This document shows, piece after piece, positions 56,058-64,000 of a stretch of 64,000 bases of DNA. The stretch spans positions 248,001 to 312,000 of the forward strand of contig JACJWE010000002.1 of NCBI GenBank assembly GCA_020637365.1, written 5' to 3'. The position numbers were made by a program, and so were the translations under genes. Origin of the DNA: Acidimicrobiia bacterium (GTDB lineage Bacteria; Actinomycetota; Acidimicrobiia; IMCC26256; JAGNEX01). Positions within the stretch are counted from its first letter, which is position 1. Each line of letters opens with the position of its first letter. The notes beneath the pieces are model-generated. The model saw only the letters and a program-made list of their open reading frames with translations. It was not told where the DNA came from and did not search any database.

Positions 56058-56825
56058 TTAGCCCTGGTTGCGTTCGTAAATGAGTCGAAGGCCATAAAGG
56101 GTAAGCCAGGGTTCGGTGTGTTCGATCGTGTCTGAGACCGGAGCGATGAGGTTGGCAAGACCGCCCGTAGCGACGACGGTTGCCCCGCCGATCTCTTCTT
56201 CAAAACGGTCGACGATCGCGTCGACCATGCCTGCAAATCCGTAGAGCGCGCCCGATTGGATCGATTCGACAGTCGAACGCCCGATGACGTTCTTCGGTGG
56301 GACCAACTCGACGGTACGTAGCCCCGCAGCTCTACCGAAAAGCGCGTCGAACGAAACCTCGATCCCGGGAACGATGGCTCCGCCGAGGTATTCACCGGCC
56401 TCGGTCACAACATCGAGCGTCGTGGCGGTACCGAAATCGACGACGATGACCGGCCCGTTGTATCGGTCGTAGGCGGCGACGGCATTGGCGATCCGATCGG
56501 CGCCGACCTCCTTTGGGTCGTCGTAGAGAATCGGCATACCGGAGCGTGTGCCTGGACCGACGACGACCGGCGGGAACGGAAGGTAACGCTCAGCGAGGCG
56601 CCGGAGCTCCGCGGTGACGCGCGGTACGACCGAGCTGATGGCCGCACCATCGAGTTGCCCGAAGTTGAGCCCCGAAAGTTCAAGCAACTGCGCCATTTGC
56701 AGTGCAATCTCATCGGAGGTGCGTTCCGCTTGAGTGTGAAGTCGCCAATGCTCGATCAGTTCGTCGTCATCGTCGAACAAGCCGATGACGATGTGGGTGT
56801 TGCCAACATCGATTGCCAAAAGCAT
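56058..56825 (-). CDS. coaX: Type III pantothenate kinase
   Basis: CoaX phosphorylates pantothenate, the first step to CoA; type III kinases use the ASKHA fold and are not fed back by CoA. The 255-residue protein shows AIDVGNTHIVIGLF (phosphate loop), VGADRIANAVAAY and IVVDFGTATTLDVV, with GGAIVPGIEVSFDAL and TGGLANLI. ATG 56825 has GAGGTG upstream; the longer form to 56870 is rejected. It fits functionally with panC and panD here. Confidence 0.94.
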   Translation of the reverse strand: MLLAIDVGNTHIVIGLFDDDDELIEHWRLHTQAERTSDEIALQMAQLLELSGLNFGQLDGAAISSVVPRVTAELRRLAERYLPFPPVVVGPGTRSGMPILYDDPKEVGADRIANAVAAYDRYNGPVIVVDFGTATTLDVVTEAGEYLGGAIVPGIEVSFDALFGRAAGLRTVELVPPKNVIGRSTVESIQSGALYGFAGMVDAIVDRFEEEIGGATVVATGGLANLIAPVSDTIEHTEPWLTLYGLRLIYERNQG

Positions 56826-56906
56826 GTCTGTGAGCACCTCTGCGTAACGGGACGATCGGGCCGCCGACAATGGAGCCGACAGCGGGTAAACGAGGCCTGA
56901 AGCAGA

Positions 56907-57786
56907 CTATGTCCGGTTGCTCAGAAACGCCTGGCGCACATCAAGGTCCAGACCGATATCGAGAACAGGGGCGGAATGGGTCAACGCGCCGACCGCGACG
57001 AAATCCACACCGGTGTCTGCATACAGGTGCGCAGTATCGAGGTCGATCCCCCCCGAGGCTTCGATCGGTACCCGCCCGGCGACCCAAACAACGACATCGC
57101 GGACCTCATCTGGAGTCATGTTGTCGACCAGGATCATGTCGGCTCCCGCCTCCACCCCAGCTTTGACCTGATCGAAATGATCACACTCGAGTTCGACCGT
57201 GCGGCCTGGCCACATGCGATGGGCGTTCGCGACCGCATCACCAACCGAACTCACCGCGAGGTGATTGTCCTTAATCAACACTGCATCGCTCAGGCTGTCA
57301 CGATGATTGGCGCCTCCCCCCGCACGCACTGCGGCCTTCTGCAACGCACGCAACCCCGGAGCGGTCTTTCGCGTGTCCCGTACGCGGGCGGGGGCGACAA
57401 GCCGAGCGTAAGCGGCCGTCAGGGTCGCGATGCCCGAACACATACCCAGCACGTTGAGCGCGGGGCGTTCAGCAACCAGGATTTGACGCGCTGACCCATC
57501 CAGGTCGGCGAGCACATCACCGGGCGCTAACTCGTCGCCGTCTACCTTGTGCCACGTCACGTCGACATCGGGTGCAGCCAATTGGAACACCAGATCGGCG
57601 GTCAAGCCGCCTGCCATCACACCTGGGCGACGAACCCCGATCCGGCCACTGGCAAGTGCCTCGAGCGGAATCGTCGCCGATGACGTGATGTCTCCAGCGA
57701 TACCCGCGTCCTCAGCCAACGCGATGTCGACGACGGCGCGCCGCCGAATCGGGCGGGTCGTACATGCTGGCGAATCGCCGACTCAT
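56907..57786 (-). CDS. nadC: Nicotinate-nucleotide pyrophosphorylase (apparent 5' frameshift)
   Basis: NadC converts quinolinate and PRPP to nicotinate mononucleotide. The body (LAEDAGIAGDITSSATIP, TRKTAPGLRALQKAAVRAGG, RDSLSDAVLIKDNHL, VELECDHFDQV) is intact from TTG 57719. Upstream, ATG 57786 overlaps the nadB stop (ATGA) and encodes MSRRFASMYDPPDSAARR, a fitting N-terminus, but in a different frame, the break being near 57737-57745. One extra base or two missing bases there would explain it. TTG initiation at 57719 would leave an unusually short N-terminus. Together with nadB it forms the two steps toward NAD. Confidence 0.87.
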
Positions 57787-59639
57787 CGAAGGGCCTCCCC
57801 ACCGCCAGGGCTTGCGACATCAGGGCTTGCAACATCAGGGCTTGCAACATCAGGGCTGGCAGCGTCGACATGACCGCTCGGAGCCGGAGCGGCCGCCGGA
57901 GCGGCCGCCTGAGCACTCGCTGCGTCCCCGCCATCCGGTTCGCTGTTGGATAGCGGTGCGAACCGCGGTGCCGGAGCCTCAGATGCCCCACCAAGACCTG
58001 CTCGTCGAGCGCGCCGCAACAAGAACCGCCCCAACAACTCAGGATCCGTCTCGGGGTAGTCGCGTCGAGTTTGCGAACCGCGTGATTCCAAACGAGCGGT
58101 CGCCGCGGCGACGACCAGAGCGCCATAGGCTGCCAGATTGGCAAGTTCGAGGAGCGCGACCGACGGGACACCACCCAACGCCAATCTCGCCTCGACGCGC
58201 CGACCGGTCTCATCGAGTACGGCTCGTGCGTTGGCCAGCGAACCGGCATCCCGCAGCACGCCCGCCCCCGCGGTCATACCGTGTTGGAGCGTGCGTCGAG
58301 CAACGGCGACCGCAGCATCATCGGCGAGATCCTCAGACAGTGAGGGTGGGCCTCCCAGCGGCGCGGGATCGCTCGAATCGCCTGGAGCGACTCCGACTGC
58401 ATCGGCTTCGAACACCAGTCGCATGGGACCGCTCGGCTCGGGACCGTCGATTCCTGAGACGATGGCCTCGGCGACCCGGTTGCCGAATACCAAACCCTCC
58501 AGCAACGAATTGGATGCGAGTCGGTTGGCGCCGTGCACACCCGAACACGCGACCTCGCCACACGCCCAGAATCCGGGGATCGACGTCGCTCCGTTGAGGT
58601 CGGTCACAACCCCGCCACAGGTGTAGTGAGCGGCGGGAGCCACCGGCAACCAGTCGTTGTTCGGGTTCAGGCCGACCGCGTGGCACGCATTCCAAATCGT
58701 GGGAAAACGGCGATCAAAGTCTCGAATACCCGTACCGTCGAGCCACAAATGATCGAGATCGGACCCTTCGAGCCGTTCAGAAATCGCGCGGGCGACCACG
58801 TCGCGGGGAGCGAGGTCCGCCATTGGATGCACCGACGCCATGAACGCGTCGCCGTTCTGATCCCGCAATACCGCCCCTTCGCCGCGCAGCGCCTCTGAGA
58901 GCAGCGGTCGAGGCATCGACTCGTGGTGCAGTGCTGTTGGATGGAACTGCACAAACTCGGTGTCGGCGAGGACGGCCCCCGCCCGCCAAGCCATCGCCAA
59001 GCCATCACCGGTTGATGCCAGCGGATTAGTCGTCACCGCGTACAGCTGACCGGCGCCACCCGAGGCGAGTACGACGTGCGCCGCACGAATCTCGGTGAGT
59101 TCACCCTCGTTGGTGCGCATCCGAAGGCCGACGCATCGGCCGCCTTCGATCAACACATCGAGCCCGAACCACCCGTCGAGCACCGGAACCCCCGCAGCAG
59201 AGAGGGCCATGACGAGCGTGTGTTCCATCTCACGGCCAGTGGCGTCACCGCCAGCATGAAGGATCCGAGCGACCGAATGCCCGCCCTCCCGAGTCAACGC
59301 CGGTTCTTCACTTCGGCCAACACGGTCAAAACGTGCGCCGAGATCGAGTAGTTCCAGGACACGCTCTGGTCCCTCGGTCACCAGGGTTCGCACAGCGTCG
59401 GGGTCGGCGAGACCACCGGCGACGGTCATGGTGTCTCGCCAGTGCAGATCGGGATCATCTTCGGGACCGATCGCGGCGGCGACACCGCCCTGAGCAAACC
59501 ACGTAGCGCTCCCCCCGAAGGGAACCTTCGTGACGAGGACGACGCCGAGACCAGCACCGAGGGCCCGCCTAGCAACGCTCAAACCAGCTATCCCGGTACC
59601 GAGTACGAGCACATCGGTGGTCTGTGGAGCGCCGATCAT
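57783..59639 (-). CDS. nadB: L-aspartate oxidase
   Basis: NadB oxidises aspartate to iminoaspartate for NAD synthesis. The 618-residue protein has the FAD motif VLVLGTGIAGLSVARRA, FGGSATWFAQGGVAAAI, HYTCGGVVTDLNG and the SGVHGANRLASNSLLEGLVF block. ATG 59639 has AGGAGA upstream. The last 90 residues are unusual: low-complexity Ala/Pro/Ser ending in repeated ASPDV units. The gene overlaps panC and nadC by four bases on each side (ATGA). No nadA is present in the window. Confidence 0.95.
   Translation of the reverse strand: MIGAPQTTDVLVLGTGIAGLSVARRALGAGLGVVLVTKVPFGGSATWFAQGGVAAAIGPEDDPDLHWRDTMTVAGGLADPDAVRTLVTEGPERVLELLDLGARFDRVGRSEEPALTREGGHSVARILHAGGDATGREMEHTLVMALSAAGVPVLDGWFGLDVLIEGGRCVGLRMRTNEGELTEIRAAHVVLASGGAGQLYAVTTNPLASTGDGLAMAWRAGAVLADTEFVQFHPTALHHESMPRPLLSEALRGEGAVLRDQNGDAFMASVHPMADLAPRDVVARAISERLEGSDLDHLWLDGTGIRDFDRRFPTIWNACHAVGLNPNNDWLPVAPAAHYTCGGVVTDLNGATSIPGFWACGEVACSGVHGANRLASNSLLEGLVFGNRVAEAIVSGIDGPEPSGPMRLVFEADAVGVAPGDSSDPAPLGGPPSLSEDLADDAAVAVARRTLQHGMTAGAGVLRDAGSLANARAVLDETGRRVEARLALGGVPSVALLELANLAAYGALVVAAATARLESRGSQTRRDYPETDPELLGRFLLRRARRAGLGGASEAPAPRFAPLSNSEPDGGDAASAQAAAPAAAPAPSGHVDAASPDVASPDVASPDVASPGGGEALR
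57806..57858. repeat. 15-bp tandem repeat in nadB 3' end
   Basis: Three near-identical 15-base units plus a partial one, starting CAGGGCTTGC(G/A)ACAT, encode repeated ASPDV pentapeptides at the C-terminus of NadB. They begin 23 bases from the stop codon and keep frame. Confidence 0.8.
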
Positions 59640-60616
59640 CGTTGTTCTCCTGGTGTAGTTGACCACTCTGGGTCAACGGTCTGGGACCGCCTTGGGTTTC
59701 CGGTCTGCCCGGACGCTGCGTCGTCGACACGAATGCCACGGTCGACGATCGGCCCATCCTCTGACCACATCACGGTCATGTTGTCGATCAGGCGCGCCGG
59801 GCCGACCCGTGCGGCCACTGCCAGCAGCCATTCGGTACCCGGCGAGGGTGGTTCGGCCGGGGGCAGCAATGTCGAACGATCCATCACCTCGGCGTAGTCA
59901 ACAATCACGCCTGCCTCCTCCGCTAGACCGGCGGCGAGGCAGCGCCGCAGCACCGACCAGTCTCGCTCACCCGACTCGAGGAGGCTCGAGGCGGCGTGGA
60001 GCGAACGGCTCAACGAACGCGCTGCCCTTAGATCTTGGGCGGACAGATAGACGTTACGGCTCGACATTGCGACGCCATCGCCGTGTCGGACGATGGGGCA
60101 GCCAACGACGGTCACAGGGAAGTTGAGATCGAGCGCCAGCCGCTCGACGATCGCGAGTTGTTGCGCATCTTTCTTTCCGAAGTACGCACGGCACGGCCCG
60201 ATGATGCCGAACAATTTGGCGACCACTGTCGCGACCCCGCCGAAATGCCATGGTCGGCTCGTTGCGCACAGGCTCTCGGCCAGAGCGGGGACTGCGACTT
60301 GGGTGAGCGGCGGTGACGGATACATCTCCTCCACCGACGGGGCAAAAAGCACATCGACCCCGACGCCTTCGGCGAGCGTCGCGTCGCGGTCGAGGTCGCG
60401 CGGATATGCAGCGAGGTCCTCACCAGGACCGAACTGAGTCGGATTGACGAACAGCGAGGTCACCGTGACGTCACATTCGGCGACCGACGTGCTCATCAGT
60501 TGCAGGTGACCTTCGTGAAACCACCCCATCGTCGGGACGAATCCCACGGTCGATCCCGAACATCGGACCTCGTCGAGGTGACGCCGAAGTTCTGCAATCT
60601 GACCGATCTGCTGCAT
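59636..60616 (-). CDS. panC: Pantothenate synthetase
   Basis: PanC joins pantoate and beta-alanine using ATP. The 326-residue protein has the HIGH-like GFVPTMGWFHEGHLQL, VNPTQFGPGEDLAAYPRD, FFGKKDAQQ-like and RHGDGVAMSSRNVYLS motifs. The C-terminal tail of about 40 residues (EDGPIVDRGIRVDDAASGQT...) exceeds the usual length. It overlaps nadB by four bases. beta-Alanine would come from panD in this window; panB is not seen. Confidence 0.94.
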   Translation of the reverse strand: MQQIGQIAELRRHLDEVRCSGSTVGFVPTMGWFHEGHLQLMSTSVAECDVTVTSLFVNPTQFGPGEDLAAYPRDLDRDATLAEGVGVDVLFAPSVEEMYPSPPLTQVAVPALAESLCATSRPWHFGGVATVVAKLFGIIGPCRAYFGKKDAQQLAIVERLALDLNFPVTVVGCPIVRHGDGVAMSSRNVYLSAQDLRAARSLSRSLHAASSLLESGERDWSVLRRCLAAGLAEEAGVIVDYAEVMDRSTLLPPAEPPSPGTEWLLAVAARVGPARLIDNMTVMWSEDGPIVDRGIRVDDAASGQTGNPRRSQTVDPEWSTTPGEQR

Positions 60617-60709
60617 AGGACCGCTACCTCTGTAATGCCCACTCGTACGGCGAGCTGTGACCTCAGCGATTCACCGCGAACCCGGGGCGAGCGAACGGGA
60701 CCGCTCAGC

Positions 60710-61711
60710 CTACTCAGGGGTTGAGACTCCCCAGCGCTCGCCGACGCCGCCATCCCCGTCGAGGAGCGCCACCAGTTCGGGTGAGGGCCGTTCAACGAGT
60801 TTGAGAGCCTCTCGGGCAAGCGCCCTGTATGAGCTGCGTTCATCGGCGGGGAGGGCATCGAGGTGGCGTGCGACCGTTTCGACATCGCCGCGAGCCACCG
60901 GTCCCGTCAGTGCCGCCTCCGGCCCCAGATCGAACGCATTCGTGAGCGCCTCGAAGGCGAGTGGACGAAATACCTCGATCGGCGCGCCCACCTCAGCCGC
61001 CAACCTGGCCAGTTGACCCATCAGAGCGACCACGTGGTTGGACGCTAGGACGGCGCCTGCGTGGTACAGGGCTCGGTCGCCGACTTCGAACGCGATTCCG
61101 CCTAGTCGGTCGACAAGGGCGGTCAGCTCGACGATCGGCCCCTCCACGGCGAAGCCAGCACCGACCAACCGTTCCGCGTCATCGCGGCGACCTGGCAGGG
61201 TCTGGAGCGGATGTATCGAACCAACCCGCACATCGGGCCGACGTTCAAGCAGCCGGTCAAAGACGTCCAGCCCTGTAGCCCCGCTGCAATGAATAGCCAG
61301 GGCACCCGTGGTCAGCGAGGTAGCCAGACGGAGGGCGACATCTCCAATGATGGCGTCGGGGACCGCCAACACGACGAGGCCGACGTCCGCTCCGGCCTGT
61401 TCGACGCTGACCGGTCGCGCCCCAAGCTCGGCGGCAGCAGCAATCACAGCCGCGTCGCCTGGTGCTCGTCCGGCGACGTTGACGATCCGCAGACCGGATT
61501 GGGTCAAACCGTTCGCCAGGGCCATCCCAGCACGCCCCGGTCCGATCAAGGCGATGCTCTGCAGCTTCTGATCGAACCCTGAGCCAGGCTCGCCAGAGGG
61601 CGGAGATCCAGAGGGCGGAGATCCAGAGTCCCATGCCCCTGAGCCCACCGCTCCCGATCGGAGCCGACGGGCGGCATCGCCACCGGGGATTTCTTGTGCG
61701 TCGTCGCTCAT
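60710..61711 (-). CDS. Rossmann-like and DUF2520 domain protein
   Basis: The 333-residue protein has about 45 low-complexity residues (repeated GSPPSG), then an NAD(P)-binding Rossmann fold (IALIGPGRAGMALANGL), HCSGATGLDVFDRLL and SIHPLQTLPGR, and a C-terminal helical DUF2520 domain. It resembles ketopantoate reductase-like and ProC-like dehydrogenases in layout. Its place just upstream of panC suggests it may supply pantoate, replacing PanE; this link is inference from context and fold. Confidence 0.83.
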   Translation of the reverse strand: MSDDAQEIPGGDAARRLRSGAVGSGAWDSGSPPSGSPPSGEPGSGFDQKLQSIALIGPGRAGMALANGLTQSGLRIVNVAGRAPGDAAVIAAAAELGARPVSVEQAGADVGLVVLAVPDAIIGDVALRLATSLTTGALAIHCSGATGLDVFDRLLERRPDVRVGSIHPLQTLPGRRDDAERLVGAGFAVEGPIVELTALVDRLGGIAFEVGDRALYHAGAVLASNHVVALMGQLARLAAEVGAPIEVFRPLAFEALTNAFDLGPEAALTGPVARGDVETVARHLDALPADERSSYRALAREALKLVERPSPELVALLDGDGGVGERWGVSTPE

Positions 61712-61768
61712 AGACAGGCTTCAGTCCTCACCTAGGACTCGCCCAAAGAGGCGAGACCCGAACCGCAG

Positions 61769-62263
61769 CTACCGGGTCGGACCGACCTTGGCGCCCACGA
61801 CCAGGGAGATATCGGTCGGACGCACGCCGGGCCAGTTTCCTCGGTTTTGGACGAGGTGGGGTGCGACGTCTCGGAGGGGTGCCAGGACGAACCCGCGCTC
61901 TTCGATCCGGGGATGCGGTATCACCAACTCGGGGGTATCGATCCGCTCGTCCCCCAAATACAAGACGTCCACATCGAGGGTGCGTGGCCCCCAACGTTCG
62001 GCGCGTACCCGCCCAGCGAGATCTTCCTGTTCTTGACAGGCTCGAAGGAGCGACAATGCGTCGAGTGAGGTTTGTACCTCGAGGACCGCATTCAAAAAGT
62101 CGGGTTGATCGGGGCCTATCGGATCGGTTTCGTACACCTTGGACGACGCCACAACGTCAACATCGCTATGGCGACCAAGGCCGTTGATCGCCCTTTGGAG
62201 GTGGGCCGTTCGATCACCCAAGTTCGATCCGAGCGCGAGATAAGCGACCCGCCTACCGGTCAT
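61769..62263 (-). CDS. folK: 6-hydroxymethyl-dihydropterin pyrophosphokinase
   Basis: FolK activates hydroxymethyldihydropterin for dihydropteroate synthase. The 164-residue protein has YLALGSNLGDR, the pterin/ATP motif RWGPRTLDVDVLYLG with its metal Asp residues, and PHPRIEERGFVLAPL. Its start overlaps the folB stop (ATGA), so the two are translated together. folP and folE are not in the window. Confidence 0.95.
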   Translation of the reverse strand: MTGRRVAYLALGSNLGDRTAHLQRAINGLGRHSDVDVVASSKVYETDPIGPDQPDFLNAVLEVQTSLDALSLLRACQEQEDLAGRVRAERWGPRTLDVDVLYLGDERIDTPELVIPHPRIEERGFVLAPLRDVAPHLVQNRGNWPGVRPTDISLVVGAKVGPTR

Positions 62264-62640
62264 AGGTGACCGTCCGTTTGAGAGATTCGATGGACTTCAA
62301 CCGAAACCGCATGGACATCGGCTGGCAGTGGTGGCCGCACCTTGGTGACGCGAACGGTCACTTCGGCGACGCGGCTGTGGCTCAGACATACGCTGGCGAT
62401 TTCGGCAGCAAGGGTCTCGATGAGGTCCCGATGCTTGCCGGAGATGATCCCGACGACCTGTTCGGTGACCTCGCCGTAGTCGACGGTGTCGTCGAGATTG
62501 TCGGATCGTCCTGCGGGGCCAAGATCGACGCCGAGGGTCACGTCGACCTGAAATGGTTGAGCCCGCCCACGTTCCTCTGGGAGGATCCCGTGGGTTCCAA
62601 GTGCTCTGATGCCGTCGATGCGGATCTCATCCACGCCCAC
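62260..62640 (-). CDS. folB: Dihydroneopterin aldolase
   Basis: FolB converts dihydroneopterin to hydroxymethyldihydropterin, the substrate of the adjacent FolK. The 126-residue protein shows the family motifs GTHGILPEERGRAQPFQVDV, VDYGEVTEQVVG, ETLAAEIASVCL and VRVTKVRPPLP with the catalytic Glu and Lys. GTG 62640 or GTG 62634 can serve as start. It is the first gene of the leftward folB-to-lysS run. Confidence 0.94.
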   Translation of the reverse strand: MGVDEIRIDGIRALGTHGILPEERGRAQPFQVDVTLGVDLGPAGRSDNLDDTVDYGEVTEQVVGIISGKHRDLIETLAAEIASVCLSHSRVAEVTVRVTKVRPPLPADVHAVSVEVHRISQTDGHL

Positions 62641-62898
62641 AAGTTAGAGGGTCGAGGTTCGGAAATGACAAGTCAATGCCAGGGAATTGCCGCGCTGCGA
62701 CCAGTGACTCGGATCATGACGTCCCCTGCCGAGGACCGCGACGAGGACACCTGTGGTGACTTAGCTAGCCTCTGAGCGCTTGAGTCCGACCTGTGGCGGA
62801 GGCTCGCTCTGCATCTCTCATCCCTTTTGGCTCGCTGGCGCCTACTGGCTCGGCGGCATCTTCTGAAAAGGTGGCGGCCCGGCACCGCTCAACAGACC

Positions 62899-63858
62899 AT
62901 GCACCGGCGTCTCATCGCTGCAGTGGTCGCCGGAGCGTTGTTGGGTGTGTGACCGCGTGTCAGACCGGGTCGGAACCGTCGCCGCGCGGTCCAGTCGCTG
63001 GTACAAGCGGTACCCAGCGCGATCTTGACCGTCGGTTCGTACGCCACCGAGTTTCGCTATCAGGTCGAGGCGAATGATGCCGAGAACACCGTCATCGGTT
63101 TTGAAGGTTCGGGAATCTACGACGTGGCCATGGGCCGGGGATCGATGCAGTACCGCTTCGACCACCACTCCTCCGAGAGCGATGGCGTGATCTCGATGGA
63201 GGCGGTGCACGACGGGGAGACGATCCTCATTTCGCCCGACATCTCGCTGAGCCTCATGGATCAACCCCTCGACCTGCGGTTGTGGATCCCCATCCCCATC
63301 GACGATGGATTCTCCCTCGACCTGGGGCTCAACCTGCTCAAACCGGCAGTCGATCTCGAACAGCCGTTTACCCAGGTACGCCAACACGACCCGACGAGGA
63401 CGCTGACCGTCCTCTACGGCGTGACCGACGATGCTGAAGTTGTCGACCGGGCCCGCATCAAGGGCGTCAAAACGACCCACTATCGGGCGACGACGTCCCT
63501 TGACGAAGCGCTCGACAACTGGGAAGGGACATCGGAGGACCGCTCGGTCTTTGAGCTCACCACCAAAGGGATCGAAGATGAGTTCGGTGTGACGAGCTAT
63601 CCAGTCGATATCTGGCTATCCGATGATGGTCTGCCGATGCGCATCTCATACCGGATCGCCAGCCCCGAACCCGGTGGACCGATCGTCACCTTTACCCAGG
63701 ACATGTTCGACTTCGGCAAGCCGGTCAATGTCGAGGTACCAGAACCTTCGGGAAGCTTTGGCGAAGCAGTCGCCGATGCGTTCCAAGAGATCATGGGCAT
63801 CAACAGCGCGGCAGCCGGTGTCGACATCACCACATCGACAGGGCCGCTACAGCGGTAG
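62899..63858 (+). CDS. LppX/LprG-like lipoprotein (5' end disrupted by frameshifts)
   Basis: An open frame from TTG 63025 (LTVGSYATEFRYQVEAND to the end) encodes a beta-rich domain like the LppX/LprAFG lipid-binding lipoproteins of mycobacteria. Upstream, ATG 62899 starts a signal sequence (MHRRLIAAVVAGALLGV) that hits a TGA, while the lipobox VTACQTGSEPSP lies in the next frame. One missing base near 62947-62952 and a second shift before 63015 would make one exported lipoprotein of about 320 residues. Gene callers would miss the signal and lipobox. It may carry lipids or glycolipids in the envelope. Confidence 0.68.
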
Positions 63859-63901
63859 GTGTCCGGTGTTTGACGTTCGGTGTGCGGGTTGGCTCCGCGC
63901 G

Positions 63902-63923
63902 AACGCACCATGAACGGTGCGTT
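63902..63923 (+). terminator. Terminator hairpin after the lipoprotein gene
   Basis: AACGCACC/GGTGCGTT form a perfect 8-bp stem (63902-63909 with 63916-63923), 6-nt loop, followed by GAGGTTTGATT. It lies 44 bases after the stop codon. Confidence 0.65.
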
Positions 63924-64000
63924 GAGGTTTGATTGAGTGTGTGAGTTCCTTGCGCTCCGCTATCGGGCCCTGGTGCTCATTTCCATACAATCGAGCAAAT

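Overview
The window is a 64 kb piece of a high-GC bacterial chromosome, almost certainly from the Actinomycetota. It carries a WhiB-family regulator, CarD, a PAC2-family protein, glucosyl-3-phosphoglycerate synthase and a disA-radA-carD-ispDF-cysS-rlmB neighbourhood that matches the order known from mycobacteria. The mix of TldD/PmbA, DUF1800/DUF1501 and COQ4-like genes would suit the class Acidimicrobiia, but that placement is inference. The content is mostly housekeeping: no phage, transposon, CRISPR array or plasmid functions were seen.

Layout, left to right. 1-6.6 kb: a membrane protein cut by the left edge (possibly SepX/GlpR-like), moaC, an FAH-domain enzyme, galU, an FmdB-type zinc ribbon and a SAF-domain protein. 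6.6-13.3 kb: uppP, the tldD-pmbA protease pair and a DUF1800-DUF1501 secreted pair, followed by a highly structured intergenic stretch that may be a small RNA. 13.7-18.2 kb: a hypothetical gene, two membrane proteins, a LysR regulator and whiB. 18.4-26 kb: an APH-like kinase, two crcB fluoride-channel subunits, PAC2, a COQ4-like protein, then an M20 peptidase, an MBL-fold hydrolase and a NUDIX hydrolase. 26-31.2 kb: glnD and amt with no PII gene between them, a hypothetical gene and a NIL-domain protein. 31.5-39.7 kb: groL with a CIRCE operator, a thrC-moaD pair, gpgS, an AI-2E family permease, glycerate kinase, a LytR_C protein and tRNA-Thr. 40-52 kb: rlmB, cysS, ispDF, carD, a dienelactone hydrolase, disA, radA, an LppM-like lipoprotein and clpC, all read leftward. 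52-64 kb: panD, a fatty-acid-hydroxylase family protein, an aspartyl-protease-like protein, and a leftward cofactor cluster folB-folK-DUF2520-panC-nadB-nadC-coaX-lysS, ending with an LppX-like lipoprotein.

Functional links. panC, panD and coaX make pantothenate and commit it to CoA. nadB and nadC make NAD from aspartate. folB and folK serve folate. ispDF supplies isoprenoids, and uppP recycles the undecaprenyl carrier. disA makes c-di-AMP; radA and clpC serve DNA repair and protein quality control.

Two features stand out. First, a family of four related intergenic elements (about 85 bp) sits 19-30 nt after the stop codons of groL, the AI-2E permease gene, radA and the aspartyl-protease gene, always in the same orientation. 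Second, at least six otherwise well-conserved genes (pmbA, DUF1800, the COQ4-like gene, gpgS, nadC and the last lipoprotein) each contain one or two apparent frameshifts. Most fit a single missing base, so indel errors in the source assembly are the likeliest cause; several single genes would be wrongly called as two.
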